The notes below the pieces were generated by a model. The model worked only from the letters and a program-made list of their open reading frames with translations, ran no database searches and was not told the origin of the DNA. A stretch of DNA of 64,000 bases from Pseudomicrostroma phylloplanum. Lineage: Eukaryota > Basidiomycota > Exobasidiomycetes > Microstromatales. The stretch covers positions 372,001 to 436,000 of the forward strand of contig BCHS01000011.1 in the NCBI GenBank assembly GCA_039545275.1, read 5' to 3'. Shown piece after piece: positions 1 through 10,609 of the stretch (positions within the stretch are counted from its first letter, which is position 1; every line of letters starts with the position of its first letter). The position numbers and the translations under genes were made by a program.

Positions 1-1707
1 GAGAAGTGGTCGATGTCGATCATGTTCTCCTTGGTAGTCCTCTGGTTGACGAAGCGGTAGAAGATCGAGATGGAACCGGCCTTGTCGTTGGTTCCACTGG
101 CACGACCTCCACCGAAGGGCTGCTGGCCCACGACGGCACCGGTGCACTTGCACTGGACGTAGAACATACCACTGGCGTTGCGCAGGTACGAATTAGCCTC
201 TACGACGGCCTGGCGATCCTTGGCAAAGACGGCACCGGTCAGGGCGTACTCGGTGCAGCCATCCACCTCGGCGCAGATGGTCTTCCAGAAGTCGGGCTTA
301 GAGTCGTCGTAGACATAAGCGGTCAGGACCGGGCCGAAGATCTCGTTGACCATGGTGGTGGATCGAGGGTTCTCAGTCTGGATCAGAGTGGGCTCAACAT
401 AGTAACCCTTGGAGTCGTCTCCCTTGCCACCGGCCAGGATGATGCCACCCTCCTTCTTGGCAGCCTCGGCGAAGCCCACGCTCTTGTCAAATGAGCCCTT
501 GGAGATGACGGGACCCATGAAGTGCTTGAAGTCCTCGACGGGGCCGAGGGTGATGGACTTGATCTCCTTGACGAGCTCGTCCTTGAATCCGTTGTTCCAG
601 AGGCTGGCAGGCACGTACAGACGAGACAGGGCAGAGCACTTCTGTCCCTGGTACTCGAATGCAGCCCTGATCGACTCGTGGACCGCCATGGTGACGTTGG
701 CAGAGGGGTGGACCAAGTGGAAGTTCTTTCCACCAGTCTCTCCAACAATTCGGGGGTAGCTGACGTAGTTGTCAATGTTGTTCACAATCTGCTTCCAGAG
801 CTGTCGGAAGACGTATGTGCTGCCAGTGAAGTGCAGAGAAGCGAACTTGCGGTGGTCGGTACATGTCTTGACGATCTCCTCGGCAGGTCCGGGGGTGAAT
901 TGGATCACACCAGCGGGGAGACCAGCCTCCTCGAGGATCTGGTAGACGATGTAGTTGGACAGGACGGCCATCGGCGAGGGCTTCCAGATGACTACGTTGC
1001 CGACGAGAGCAGGAGCACCGGGGAGGTTTCCGCCGATGGCAGTGAAGTTGAAGGGGCTCACGGCGAGAACGAAACCTTCGAGGGGTCGGTACTCCATCTT
1101 GTTCCAGACTCCTGGAGCATGCTTGGCAGGCTGCTGGCTGTACAGCTCAGCGACCTGGGCTACGCCGAATCGGAAGAAGTCACAGATCTCGGCGGCAGCG
1201 TCGATCTCGGCCTGCCAGACGTTCTTACCCTGACCGAGCATGGTGGCAGCCATGATCTTGTAGCGGTACTTGCCAGCGATGAGGTCGGCAGCTCGCAGGA
1301 AGATGGCAGCTCGGTCCACCCAGGGCATGTCCTCCCAGGTGGCCTTGGCAGCCAGAGCTCCTTCGATTGCTTCACCAATCAGGGCGGCGTCAGCCTCTTG
1401 GTACACTGCCACTGCGCTGGCGTGGTTAGAAGGGTTGAGCTGCTTGTTGGTCTTGCCAGTGGTGACAGCTTTGCCGTTGATGACACAGGGGACTTCGACA
1501 GGTCCGGCCTTGATCATCTCGTCTACGGCCTTTTGCAGACCGGCCCGGTCCTTGGACCCAGGCTCGTAGTTGCGCTGCAGGGGAAGAGAAGGCGTGCTCA
1601 TGTCAGTCTTTGGCCCTCAGGAGCGGTCGCCTTCCAGCCGCACTCACCATGGGCTCATTGTTGATGGGAGGGATGTTGGGATGACCGTGCTGGGCTACGC
1701 TGGCCAT
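1..1707 (-). CDS. PUT2: Delta-1-pyrroline-5-carboxylate dehydrogenase (3' end cut by window)
   Basis: This mitochondrial ALDH4 enzyme oxidises glutamate semialdehyde/P5C to glutamate, the second step of proline catabolism. Exon 1 (1707-1648) encodes 20 residues ending NNEPM. An intron with GTGAGT donor and CTGCAG acceptor spans 1647-1575. Exon 2 runs from 1574 to the window edge. The splice rebuilds the family start: NNEPM followed by a YEPGS-type segment. Visible motifs are the ALDH cofactor and active-site segments VSPFNFTAIGG, LHFTGST and GETGGKN, the catalytic Cys in EYQGQKCSAL, and the C-terminal RASGTNDKAG. Only about 5-15 residues appear to be missing past base 1. The gene is divergent from the uL5m gene across about 1 kb. 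Identification is firm from family conservation; the mitochondrial location is inferred from the family. Confidence 0.95.
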
Positions 1708-2711
1708 TGTGAGGTGGTTGGGTGGTGGGGTGGTGTTGGTGTGGTGAGACGGTGGTAAGGTGGTGAGATGCTGCGAGACGGTCGGGAAGGAGGAATCGGG
1801 CTGAAGGGTGAGGAGATGGTAGGATGTGGGAGGGAAAAAGAGGGAGCTGCTGGTGACTCTATGCCAAGGTTTATATCCTCCTGCGAGGGGAGCTGCCAGC
1901 TGCTATCTCCTTTGCATTTCCTCCTCTTCCTTCCTTGGGCTCGCGCAAAAGGCGGGACGAGCAACCGGGGCGGGAGTCGAGGCGAGTCCATCACCCTTCG
2001 GCAAATCTCCGTCTCCTCGCGTTCGCAGTCCGCACGCCACATGCAGTGAGAATCCTGCCCATCAGCCCTGGCAGACGATCCCTGCCGAGCTCAATGTCAG
2101 GTTTGGGGAAGCCTGGAAGGCACTATTCTGCTCGTGAGGAGAAGAAGAAGAAGATGTAGCACGAGTGTCGGGGACTTTCGTCGAGGCGAATTTCATAGCA
2201 GCCTATCGAGGCTAGACCAGAATAACGTACCGTCTGGACCATTGAGGCGGCGGACCCCGGCAACGTGAGTGCTCGGCGCAACATCTTACGTTGCTTGCAA
2301 TATTACAAACATTTTCCAAGGCTGCTCAGACGCTTCTCACACACATTCTCGAAGTGTTGTAAGGCGCTCATCGCGCTTGGAGGGGTCCTGTACGAAGGCG
2401 TCCTGCTACTGATGGGTGCGATCCGGTGGTCCCGCCGCGCTGGTCATGAGACCCCCCGACCATCTGACCGCTCCAGATCTTCTGCATGATCAGACAATTG
2501 TATCTGTCAGTGTTTGAAGGCTTCAAGAGCAAGAGGTGATGATTGGCGTTCGTATGGGACATAGTCGCGCCATATCGATGGACAGGCGCAGGGAGGAGGC
2601 GGACCCGAAAAAATTGCTCCAGGCCTGCAGCTAGGTCATTTCTTCCACTGTGCCGCCTACGCTGTACCATCGCTGACCACCACACACCATCACCACCATC
2701 ACCCGCCGGCG
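1708..2711. other. Intergenic, divergent promoter region PUT2/uL5m
   Basis: About 1 kb lies between two start codons. It holds G/T-rich (GGTGGTG-like) sequence next to the PUT2 start, A/G-rich patches near 1790-1850 and 2136-2156, and a CACCAT-type repeat directly before the uL5m ATG. I see no RNA gene or convincing small protein. Confidence 0.6.
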
Positions 2712-3862
2712 ATGGCCTTCCGTAACGCTTCGGCTTCGCTCTTGCGGCAGCAGGCGACCTCGTCGTCATCCTCCTCCTCATCATCATCATCATCGTCTGC
2801 TGTCGCGTCTGCTTGCCGCTCTTTCTCCCGCTCGGCTGCGAGCTCGTCTTCCGTCCCACCTCGCAATATCCTTCACCCGCCCGGAGCAGAGACGCATCTC
2901 TCTCTAGGTCAATATCAGCTCAATAGATATGACGAGCACTACCGGCAGACGCTCGCTCCTTCTTTGCTGTATATGACCTACGACCCAGAATGGTCAAAGA
3001 TGAACGCTAGCGAGAAGCTCGCGGTGGAGTCCACGAGCCACACCAAGCGTGAGTGGGACCCTGCCTCACCTTACTCGAAGAACAGGCCGCAGAGGCCACC
3101 AAAGGGTCTCCGAAGTCTCCAACCTGGACCAATGGTGCCGGACTTTGAGGACCCGACGAAGGACCTGGTGTCTCTGGACCGCATCGTCATCTCTGCGTTC
3201 TGCAAGGAAGCCATTGTCAGCAAGCACGCCCTGCTACCGCTCGTGGCACAGCTGCGAGCCATCACCGGAGTGTCGCCCAAGGGATCATTTGCCAATCCGG
3301 CCATGGGTCAGGACGCAAGAGGTGCTGCGCAAGGGTCAGCAAAGGGGAGTGGATACATTCAAATCATTCGAGCTAGGTCTGGAGCGGCATCCTTCAAGCT
3401 GAGGCCTGGTATGCCAGTTGGAGTACAAGCCGTGCTGCCCAAACCTCTGGCTATGAACTTCCTCGAGGTGCTGATCACCTTTGTGCTGCCAAGACTGAGG
3501 ACGTTCCAGGGCTTCCTACTGCCGCCTGCCAGTCAGCCTCCTGGAAGTCCGGCAGCAATGAGCGGTGTGGTGTCATTGGGGCTGGGACCGGATGCGATGG
3601 GCAACTTTCCTCAGACGGAAATCAATTGGGATGCATACCCGAACAGGGCAATGGGATTCCAGGTGAGTCAGATGAGGCTTTGACACTGCCAATCACTACG
3701 ATACTGATACACGGCACTCCCGTAATCTTCCATTCCCGTAATCTTCTGCCTCCCCAGGTCGACTGCATCACAAACCAACGGGGACCGCGAGCGACGGAGA
3801 AGGCGAGGCAGCTGCTGAGCGGACTCGGTGTACCCTTTGTCAGGAGAGGTGACGTCCGCTAA
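2712..3862 (+). CDS. MRPL7: Mitochondrial large-subunit ribosomal protein uL5m
   Basis: This is the nuclear-encoded component of the mitochondrial large ribosomal subunit, in the central protuberance near 5S-like contacts in the L5 family. There are two exons: 2712-3662, and 3758-3862, which adds VDCITNQ...RRGDVR. The intron at 3663-3757 has GTGAGT and CCCCAG ends. The protein is 351 aa. The N-terminus has a Ser homopolymer (residues about 18-29, TCN repeat DNA) in an Arg/Ser/Ala-rich stretch that looks like a mitochondrial presequence. The body has the L5 landmarks: DRIVISAFCKEA, a GVSPKGSF-like segment, and a C-terminal FPQTEINWDAYPN just before the splice. The next gene (nicotinamidase) converges tail-to-tail, with only 70 bp between the stops. 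Confidence 0.9.
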
Positions 3863-3932
3863 GAATGACGGCGGTCCCATCGTACGTCATCGTGAAGGCA
3901 ATGCTATCAGATAATCCGAGCACATTGCTGCC

Positions 3933-4918
3933 TCATTTAGCCTCCCAGATGGCATTCTGTCTCTCTGCGAAGCTGCTCATCCAGTTTCCCTCCTGGTCGC
4001 GCCTCCTGTCAATGTCCGCCTGTACGGCAGTCATGACTTCCTCATGTGTATCGAAGATGTGAGCTCCGGCCGAGCGCAGCTTCGTGATAGCTGTTGAGGT
4101 CGTCTCTTCAGAAACGCCTGCAATGCAGTCCAGAGGCATGTACACTGCAATAGAGTACTTCAGCAAGTCAAGTCTGGGGGGGACGAGAAGTCGGCGGGCA
4201 CAGGGGTCAGCTTTCAGAAAAGGTCTGATCGGAGTGCTCTGCTGAGCTCATACTCACGCTGTGGATACGACGCAGTAGTCCGTGGCTAGACCTACGACGA
4301 CGGCAATGTCAGTCGAAGGCCTTTGCGCGCCAGCCGTGGAGTGATCTGAAGAGATGTATCTGATGAGGGGTGTGAATCTCGAGTAGGCATTGTCTGACAA
4401 GCCCGAGTAGCCATCGACTTTCGGATCGTCTCCCTGGCAATGCGAAGCAGTGTCAGCATAAGCGTACAGTCGAGATCAGCGTTTTTGTCCGCCTTTCTCA
4501 CCTTGCGAATGACCACTACATCCTCGCCGTCCTTCCGCAAGTCTGCCAGTCTCGTCCAGATATCTTCATGGATTTGGCAGCCCGGGGTCCCCTGAACGCA
4601 ATGCCTCGGCCACATCATCTGCTCGATCTTCTCTCCCTCTCCATTGCAATCTAGTAGGGGGTGATCTACTTGGATGGCTTTGAACGCTTCAACTCCCTTA
4701 TGGTTGTCTGCAAAGGATATGTGGTCTGTCGGGTGGTAATCTTGCGTCGCGACTACGCTCGCCCAGTACTTCTTCTTGGTCAGCAGGGACAAGATGGGTG
4801 GGAGGATTCTCGAAGAAGATGGGACTGCTAGCGATCCTCCAGGCAGGAAGTCATTCTGTACGTCGACCAAGACCAGTGAGACGCCAATGGAGCTCGAGAG
4901 CTGCGCTGATGAAGGCAT
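3933..4918 (-). CDS. PNC1: Nicotinamidase (isochorismatase-like hydrolase)
   Basis: Nicotinamidase hydrolyses nicotinamide to nicotinate in the NAD+ salvage pathway. Three exons are read on the minus strand: 4918-4502, 4433-4258 and 4173-3933, giving 277 aa. Introns are 4501-4434 and 4257-4174. Active-site elements are the N-terminal LVLVDVQNDFLPGGSLAVP (catalytic Asp and metal region), ATQDYHP with the metal His, the Lys-containing IRKGDDPKVDGYSGL formed exactly across splice 1, and the nucleophile Cys in GLATDYCVVSTA across splice 2. That both splices rebuild conserved motifs supports the exon model. It shares a roughly 275-bp divergent promoter with crtYB. It is somewhat longer than the yeast enzyme because of a Ser/Thr-rich loop before the Cys segment. 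Confidence 0.93.
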
Positions 4919-5194
4919 GCCTGCAGTATCGCCGTGTAGGGACGAGGTGGAGTCGTGCCGGACGGAAGGAGCCTCTCGGCGTAAACCAATGCGTCATGAG
5001 TTCCGCTCCGGTCGTGCCTTTCATTATACCAATTCTCAGCAGACCATCCGCTCCCTCTGTCCTTCGACTTTTGGCCACTCTCATCATCATGGACGCTACT
5101 GTACAATAGTTTGACAGTTGTATCTCACCAACAGCTGACGCTTGACGCGACATCTACCTGTGCCTTCCTTCGTCTCGAGCCTCGAGCGATTGGC

Positions 5195-7633
5195 ATGGGC
5201 GGCCTCTTGCGGAGAGCGGCCCTACCGGCTAGCCTCTCACTCCTGACTCTCGCGGTATTGGGCATCGCAGCCTCTTCTCTCTCTTCATCTATGGATGCTC
5301 CCTATGGGGCCACTCTTGACGGCCACAATCGTGGCTCATGGACGTCCGAGCCCTGCCAATTCTCGTACGCTCGCTTTCACCTCTACCTCACTATTCCTCC
5401 CACGGTCTTTCTCTACTTACTCAATCGGCCATTTCTGACCCGCCTGGATCGAGCCAAGCTCATCTTTCTACCCGCAATAGCCTTTGTATGGACTACGCCA
5501 TGGGACAATGAGCTGGTGAGACAGAGAGCTTGGAGATACCCAAGGAGTTGTGTGATAGGTACCGTCGGCTATGTGCCCATCGAAGAGTACTTCTTTGTGA
5601 GTAAGCAGACACACGGCCAAGACCCATCGGTTCGTTGCAGACTGACGCTGTCGCTCCTTGGCCGACTTGCAGTTCATCATCCAGTCCGTCAAGACTATAC
5701 TATTCGCGTCTTTTGTGACCCGGTGGCTGTTGCCTACATTTTACGTCTTTGAAACCAGCGCTGAGAAGCAACGCAGCCTCTTCACGAGGTGGTCGGTCGT
5801 AGCAGTGTCATGTTGCTTGACGGCGTTGTTAGCAGGTCTAGCAATGACGCGGCCAGGGGAACACTCATACTACCTTGGCATGATCATGTGGTGGTGTTCA
5901 CTGCCTCTCGCATTGCTGGGGTGGGGCAGCTCAAACTTTGTAGCTCGAATGCCTTGGAAGGGCGGTAAAGGCGCGTTCCTCGTCACTTTACTGCTACCAA
6001 CAGCCTATCTATGGGCTACAGACATCTTTGCTCTGAGGAGGGGTACCTGGCATATCAATGTGAGTCGAAAGTGTCAGCTCGTCCAGAGTCAATGGCCTTG
6101 CGTACGGTACTGATGCACGGAAGACCTCACCCTCCTCTTTCACAGGAAGCTACCTCACTCAATATCTTTCCCATACCGGATCTGCCGATTGAGGAAATGA
6201 TCTTCTTCTTCGTGACAAATCTTCTGCTAGTCATTGCTTCATTCACCTTCGACCGCTGCATAACGCTAGCTCGCCTCGGTGTGGGCGTTTCTAGAAGAGA
6301 GCACGAGGACTCGCTCACCCCTCCCTTCTCCCCCAGCCATCTGCCGCTGAATCTGGAGACTATCAAAGCCCTATGGGGCACCTTTGTCGTTGCGGATCCG
6401 CCACTGGAAGAGCCGACAAGTACATACGATGGGCTGTCTGCTCAATCTCGAGACTTGGCAACATCTCTGGACATTCTCAGCAATGCTTCAAAGAGCTTCA
6501 GTATGGCATCTCTCCTACTGCCATGGGACCTGCGCTCTGACTTAAGCGTGCTCTATGCCTTCTGTCGGGCAGCAGATGACTGCATCGATGACGAGGCGTC
6601 TGTGCCGGAAAGTGAAATTGATCATGGCAATGCCAAGACAAGAAGGATCGCCCTGCTCAAGGATCTGGTCGCTTCCATTTACAAGCCGGACTCGACGGAG
6701 AGTCAGGCCAGAGCTGCCATCAGAGATACGCTGAATCGTTTTGCCGAACAGGAAAGCAATGGCAAAGGCACCAACGACCTCAAATCTCGCTCTCAGGAGC
6801 AGCTCCGAGCCTCAGCTAGCTCAGTCGTTCCTCTGCGCAAGCTCGTCCCTCGCTCTTTATGGGAAGAGCTACTCCGCGGTTACGAGAAAGATATGCAGCT
6901 AGACCTGAAAGGCCTCCATGCAGCGCTGGAGAGCATGGAGGAGGTCATCGAGTATGCTCAATGCGTCGCTGGCTGCATCGGCGAGATGTGCGTGAGAGTT
7001 GTCCTCGGCAGATGCGGTGTGATCGTCCCTTCGCTCGAAGAGTTGAATCTGAAGCGGACGATCGACCTGGACAAGGAGACCGTGGAGCCACTGGGCGAGG
7101 ATGACGTGACTTTGCTGCAAAAACCGGAGGGGAGCACAAGCTCTGCCTCGAGGGCTACAGCTCGATACCTCATCTACCATGCTCGACGTATGGGCGTGTC
7201 GCTGCAATTGGTCAACATAGCGCGGGATGTAGTCGACGACTCTGTCAAGCTACGGAGATGCTACCTCCCACGTGAGCTGATCGAGCGCAACGAACCTGCT
7301 CAACCAATCCTGCAAGCTCTTTTCACTGGCAAGGTCTCAAGTGATACCAAGGGAAGCAAGGGGACTATCTCTCCAGCCTCATTACGACCATACTGTCTAC
7401 AACTTCTCAAGATAGCTTCTTCGCTCTACACTGCATCCTTTCCTTCTATCCAGGCCCTCTCCTCAAAGCCAACTCAGTCCGGACTCAGGGCAGCATGCGC
7501 AGTGTACTTTGCCATCTCGCAGTCCATCCTGGAGCAAAGTGAAGAGGAGATTCGGGCCGGCAAAAGGGCGAGGATGAGCAAGTGGAGGAGGGCATTCATT
7601 GCTACCAAGGCCGTCTATTTTGGGAGAGGCTGA
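5195..7633 (+). CDS. crtYB: Bifunctional lycopene beta-cyclase / phytoene synthase
   Basis: This fungal fusion enzyme condenses two GGPP to phytoene and later cyclises lycopene/neurosporene ends, giving carotenes; it is membrane-bound. Exons are 5195-5596, 5673-6059 and 6146-7633, giving 758 aa from the first in-frame ATG. The cyclase half is polytopic and carries the paired motifs PIEEYFF and [10 protein letters not shown]; the first is completed at splice 1. The synthase half has both Asp-rich sites, DDCIDDE and NIARDVVDD, plus the SxSFxxA-type SKSFSMAS. About 40 residues, including a hydrophobic helix, precede the usual family start; no alternative ATG lies closer upstream in frame. No other carotenoid gene is adjacent. 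A blue-light-type regulator (WC-2-like) lies at the other end of the window, but linkage in regulation is only inferred. Confidence 0.93.
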
Positions 7634-8018
7634 GACCGGAGAGATGAACGGTCTCTCAGCCTCACGCATGTCACGTATATGCGTAGCACATACACGCAAG
7701 ATGAATATACGCAGATACACGTTCTTGATACGAGTGTTTCTAGTAGAGGAAGCTGCCTGAACGTTGAAACATGTAACAGGAATGCCATGGATTTGTCACA
7801 CAAGGATCAACGGCCTCGTCGAAGGTCCGTCGCAAGTGTGCAGTCCCATTGATCTCGCAGCTGATGCAGAAAGAACAGTATGATGTACGCAAATGGATTG
7901 GCGTGGAGATGATATAGTACAATGGTCTAGACGAGGGTCAGGGCAGTCCGCGTACTCTCAGGTAGTCTTCGTTGCGGCTTGCTGCAATCACAGCCAGCAG
8001 TACGTATGAGGGCTTGCT
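7634..8018. other. Intergenic, tail-to-tail crtYB/uS14m
   Basis: This is 385 bp of AT-richer 3' flanking DNA between two convergent genes. I see no further feature in it. Confidence 0.6.
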
Positions 8019-8605
8019 TTACCAGGATGCTTTGCTCACACCGGGTAGCTCTCCCTTTAGTGCTTTCAGGCGGAATTGATACTGTAGAGTCGCAAGGAAG
8101 AGACGTGGATGTGGCAGGTCAGCGATGGCCTTTGCCGAGACACAGACGCAGGGACGTTGAGGCCCTACGTCGAGCTCCACCTCGAGGTTTTGTTGCTTCT
8201 CGTCAAGCTCACATTCCCTCCCAGGGATCACTTCTTCCAATCCCATTTACTACTTCGCTGCCACTCACCCTGCATAGTCCGAACTCTGTGATGATACCCC
8301 TTCCTCTGCCGGTCTCGTGGCACCTCTCCTTGACCGTTTCCGCCCTGCTCTTGTTTGGGAACTGATTCAGCTGCAATTGAGCCTGATGTCTGGTCTTCAT
8401 GGGGAGAGTGGTGTTGCGGGCAATGTACTTGTAGGCCCTTCGGAGAAGCTCGTTCGAGGTGACCGATTGGCGCTTGGCCATGTCCCGACTGGTGAAAGGG
8501 TAGGCAAAGGGCGAGCATCCCCAGGTCAGCTCTCGTCCAGGAACACGTCTAGGCTCTTCGATGCTGTTGTACTCACAGGATCCTGACGTTTGGTCTGACG
8601 GGCAT
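8019..8605 (-). CDS. MRP2: Mitochondrial small-subunit ribosomal protein uS14m
   Basis: This small mitoribosomal subunit protein is built from three exons: 8605-8577 (29 nt, MPVRPNVRI plus two bases), 8488-8269 and 8081-8019. The product is 103 aa, the normal size of the family. The signature is the C-terminal NKSRAETVKERCHETGRGRG followed by GLCRYQFR and GVSKASW at the stop. The last two pieces come from different exons, which fixes the second splice. Introns are 8576-8489 (GTGAGT/CACCAG) and 8268-8082 (GTGAGT/CTACAG). The first exon was chosen because it adds an in-frame ATG and continues as LRDMAKRQ. The gene is divergent from HEM12, with 238 bp between starts. Confidence 0.9.
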
Positions 8606-8843
8606 CGTTGCTATGCTGCGATGAAGACGGCAAGATTGAGTAAAGCCAAGACGACTGAAGGGCCAGGCGATGAGGGCACCAGGAAGATCGGAACGGAATT
8701 GCAAAAGACGCCACGGCAGTCGAGGCTCCACTTCGCCTCCGAGCCGATTCTTCCAAGCGCCTGCCCACCTCACCTCGCCTCGCCTCCTGACCAGCTCACC
8801 TCAGCCATACTCATCCGCCCACCTCTACAGACCACACACCACC

Positions 8844-10172
8844 ATGGTCAACCCAATCTTGACTCACTTGAACTCCTTCACTGCCAGAAAGCAGGATGAC
8901 ATGGCCAAGACGGGCCAATTCCCAGGTCTCAGAAACGATCTCATTTTGAGGGCTGCCCGGGGACAGCAGACGGAGAGGGCACCGGTGTGGATCATGAGAC
9001 AGGCGGGGAGATATCTGCCAGGTCAGTATACCAAGAGGGACGTCAGCGGCGGCAGAGTTCGCTGACATTTGATCCCGTGCTGTTCCTGCTGTCTCCCTTT
9101 GACAGAGTTCCGCAAGCTACGAGAGTCGCACGACTTCTTCACCTGCTGCCGTACTCCTTCTTTGGCATGCGAGATCACATTGCAGCCCATTCGACGCTAC
9201 TCTGGTCTGCTGGACGCAGCCATCATCTTCTCCGACATCCTCGTCGTACCTCAGGCTATGGGTCTCGAAGTCGAGATGCTCCCCCAAAAGGGACCTCACT
9301 TCCCCGACCCATTGGAGACGCCAAAGGACATGGAGCGCCTCCACAAGAAGATCGATGTGAACAAGGAGCTGGGCTACGTTTACGAGGCCATCACTATGAC
9401 CAGGAAGGAGTTGGCAGGAGAGGTGCCCCTCATCGGCTTCTGTGGTGCCCCCTGGACCCTAATGGCTTATATGATCGAGGGCGGTGGATCCAAGGGCTTC
9501 GAAAAGGCAAAGAGGTGGCTCTTTGACTATCCCGAAGAGAGCAAGGTTCTCCTGCAGAAAATTGCAGACGTCTGCGCCGACTTCCTCGTAGGTCAGGTCA
9601 AGGCTGGCGCTCAGATGGTTCAAGTCTTTGACTCTTGGGCGGGTGAACTTTCGCCAGCCAACTTCAGGACCTTCTCTCTGCCTTACCTGAGGAGCATCGC
9701 CAGCACCGTCAACGAGAGGCTTGCCTGCTCATCGACTGCCTGTGTGCCCATGATCATCTTCGCAAAGGGAGCGCTAGGTCACTCACTGCCTGAGATCGCA
9801 AGAGCAGGCTACGACGTCGTCGCACTCGACTGGACCGTTGAGCCAGCTGTCGCTCGCCGGGTGGTAGACCTGGCTACACCAGGGAGTGCTGCCAAGATCT
9901 CAAAGGGAGCGGGAGACAACGAGGCTGCCCACAGGATCGCTTTGCAGGGTAACATGGACCCTAGTGTCCTCTATGCCAGCAAGGAGGCCATTGAGAAGGA
10001 AGTGGAGAGGATGCTTCGAAGCAAGAGGGGTGGATTCGGTGGTGAGGGAGCGTACATTGCCAACCTGGGGCACGGCATTACACCAGGCGTGGACCCTGAG
10101 CACCTCAAGGCGTACCTGAAGGCTATCCACAGGATCAGCAGGGAAATCAACTCCGAGAAGGGGGACGAGTAG
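8844..10172 (+). CDS. HEM12: Uroporphyrinogen decarboxylase
   Basis: This cytosolic heme-pathway enzyme converts uroporphyrinogen III to coproporphyrinogen III by four decarboxylations. Exons are 8844-9021 and 9106-10172 (414 aa); the intron at 9022-9105 splits the Glu codon of RYLPEFRKLRE, a hallmark segment with the substrate-binding Arg. Other motifs are [18 protein letters not shown] (catalytic Asp), [19 protein letters not shown] (active-site Tyr), and C-terminal [17 protein letters not shown]. The ATG sits in a good context, CACCATGG. The protein is about 45 residues longer than typical. The extra length is an N-terminal segment and an insert (around [19 protein letters not shown]) before the LQGNMDPS strand. 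Confidence 0.95.
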
Positions 10173-10609
10173 GGTGGCTGGGTCGGACCGGCAGCGTAGC
10201 GCAGAGTTGTAGCATGGGTATTCGGACGGAAGGCCATGAGCAGATCAAGGAGGGGAGTGCTGTGGGTGGCCTTGATGATACCCCCTCAGGCCTTCCATAA
10301 GAGGTAGATAGTCGAGTCACGTCAAGAAAGCAGCAATTTCATAACCTCATCACGCCTCACCTCATCTTTGTGTTTGCGCCTTGAACCATCTTCTTGCGCT
10401 TTGATCCGAATTCAGGAGAAAGTCGTGTCGTCCCTGACAAGGATGCATGATCGTGACCTACAGTCTCTGTGAGGGATCACGCATGCATGTTCAAACGAAG
10501 AATGTACAAATAACGATTCCAATGCTACAAACGGTGGTATATACATAGTAGACAACCTACAAGGGGAACATACAGGCTCCTCGAGGAGGAGGAAGAAGAG
10601 CTCCGACGA
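10173..10609. other. Intergenic, tail-to-tail HEM12/GH30
   Basis: This is 437 bp of 3' flanking DNA. It includes a GCATGCATG-type palindromic patch near 10480-10490 and an A/G-rich stretch near 10580-10600. No gene is visible. Confidence 0.55.

Noticed and set aside
522..1664. Long open frame (380 codons) on the plus strand over PUT2
   Set aside because: It is exactly antisense to a clearly conserved dehydrogenase exon; GC-rich codon bias opens the opposite frame. Its Asp/Leu/Val/Gly-rich composition is the usual shadow signature.
5111..5194. Earlier start for crtYB at 5111
   Set aside because: The codon there is TTG, not ATG. The first in-frame ATG is at 5195.
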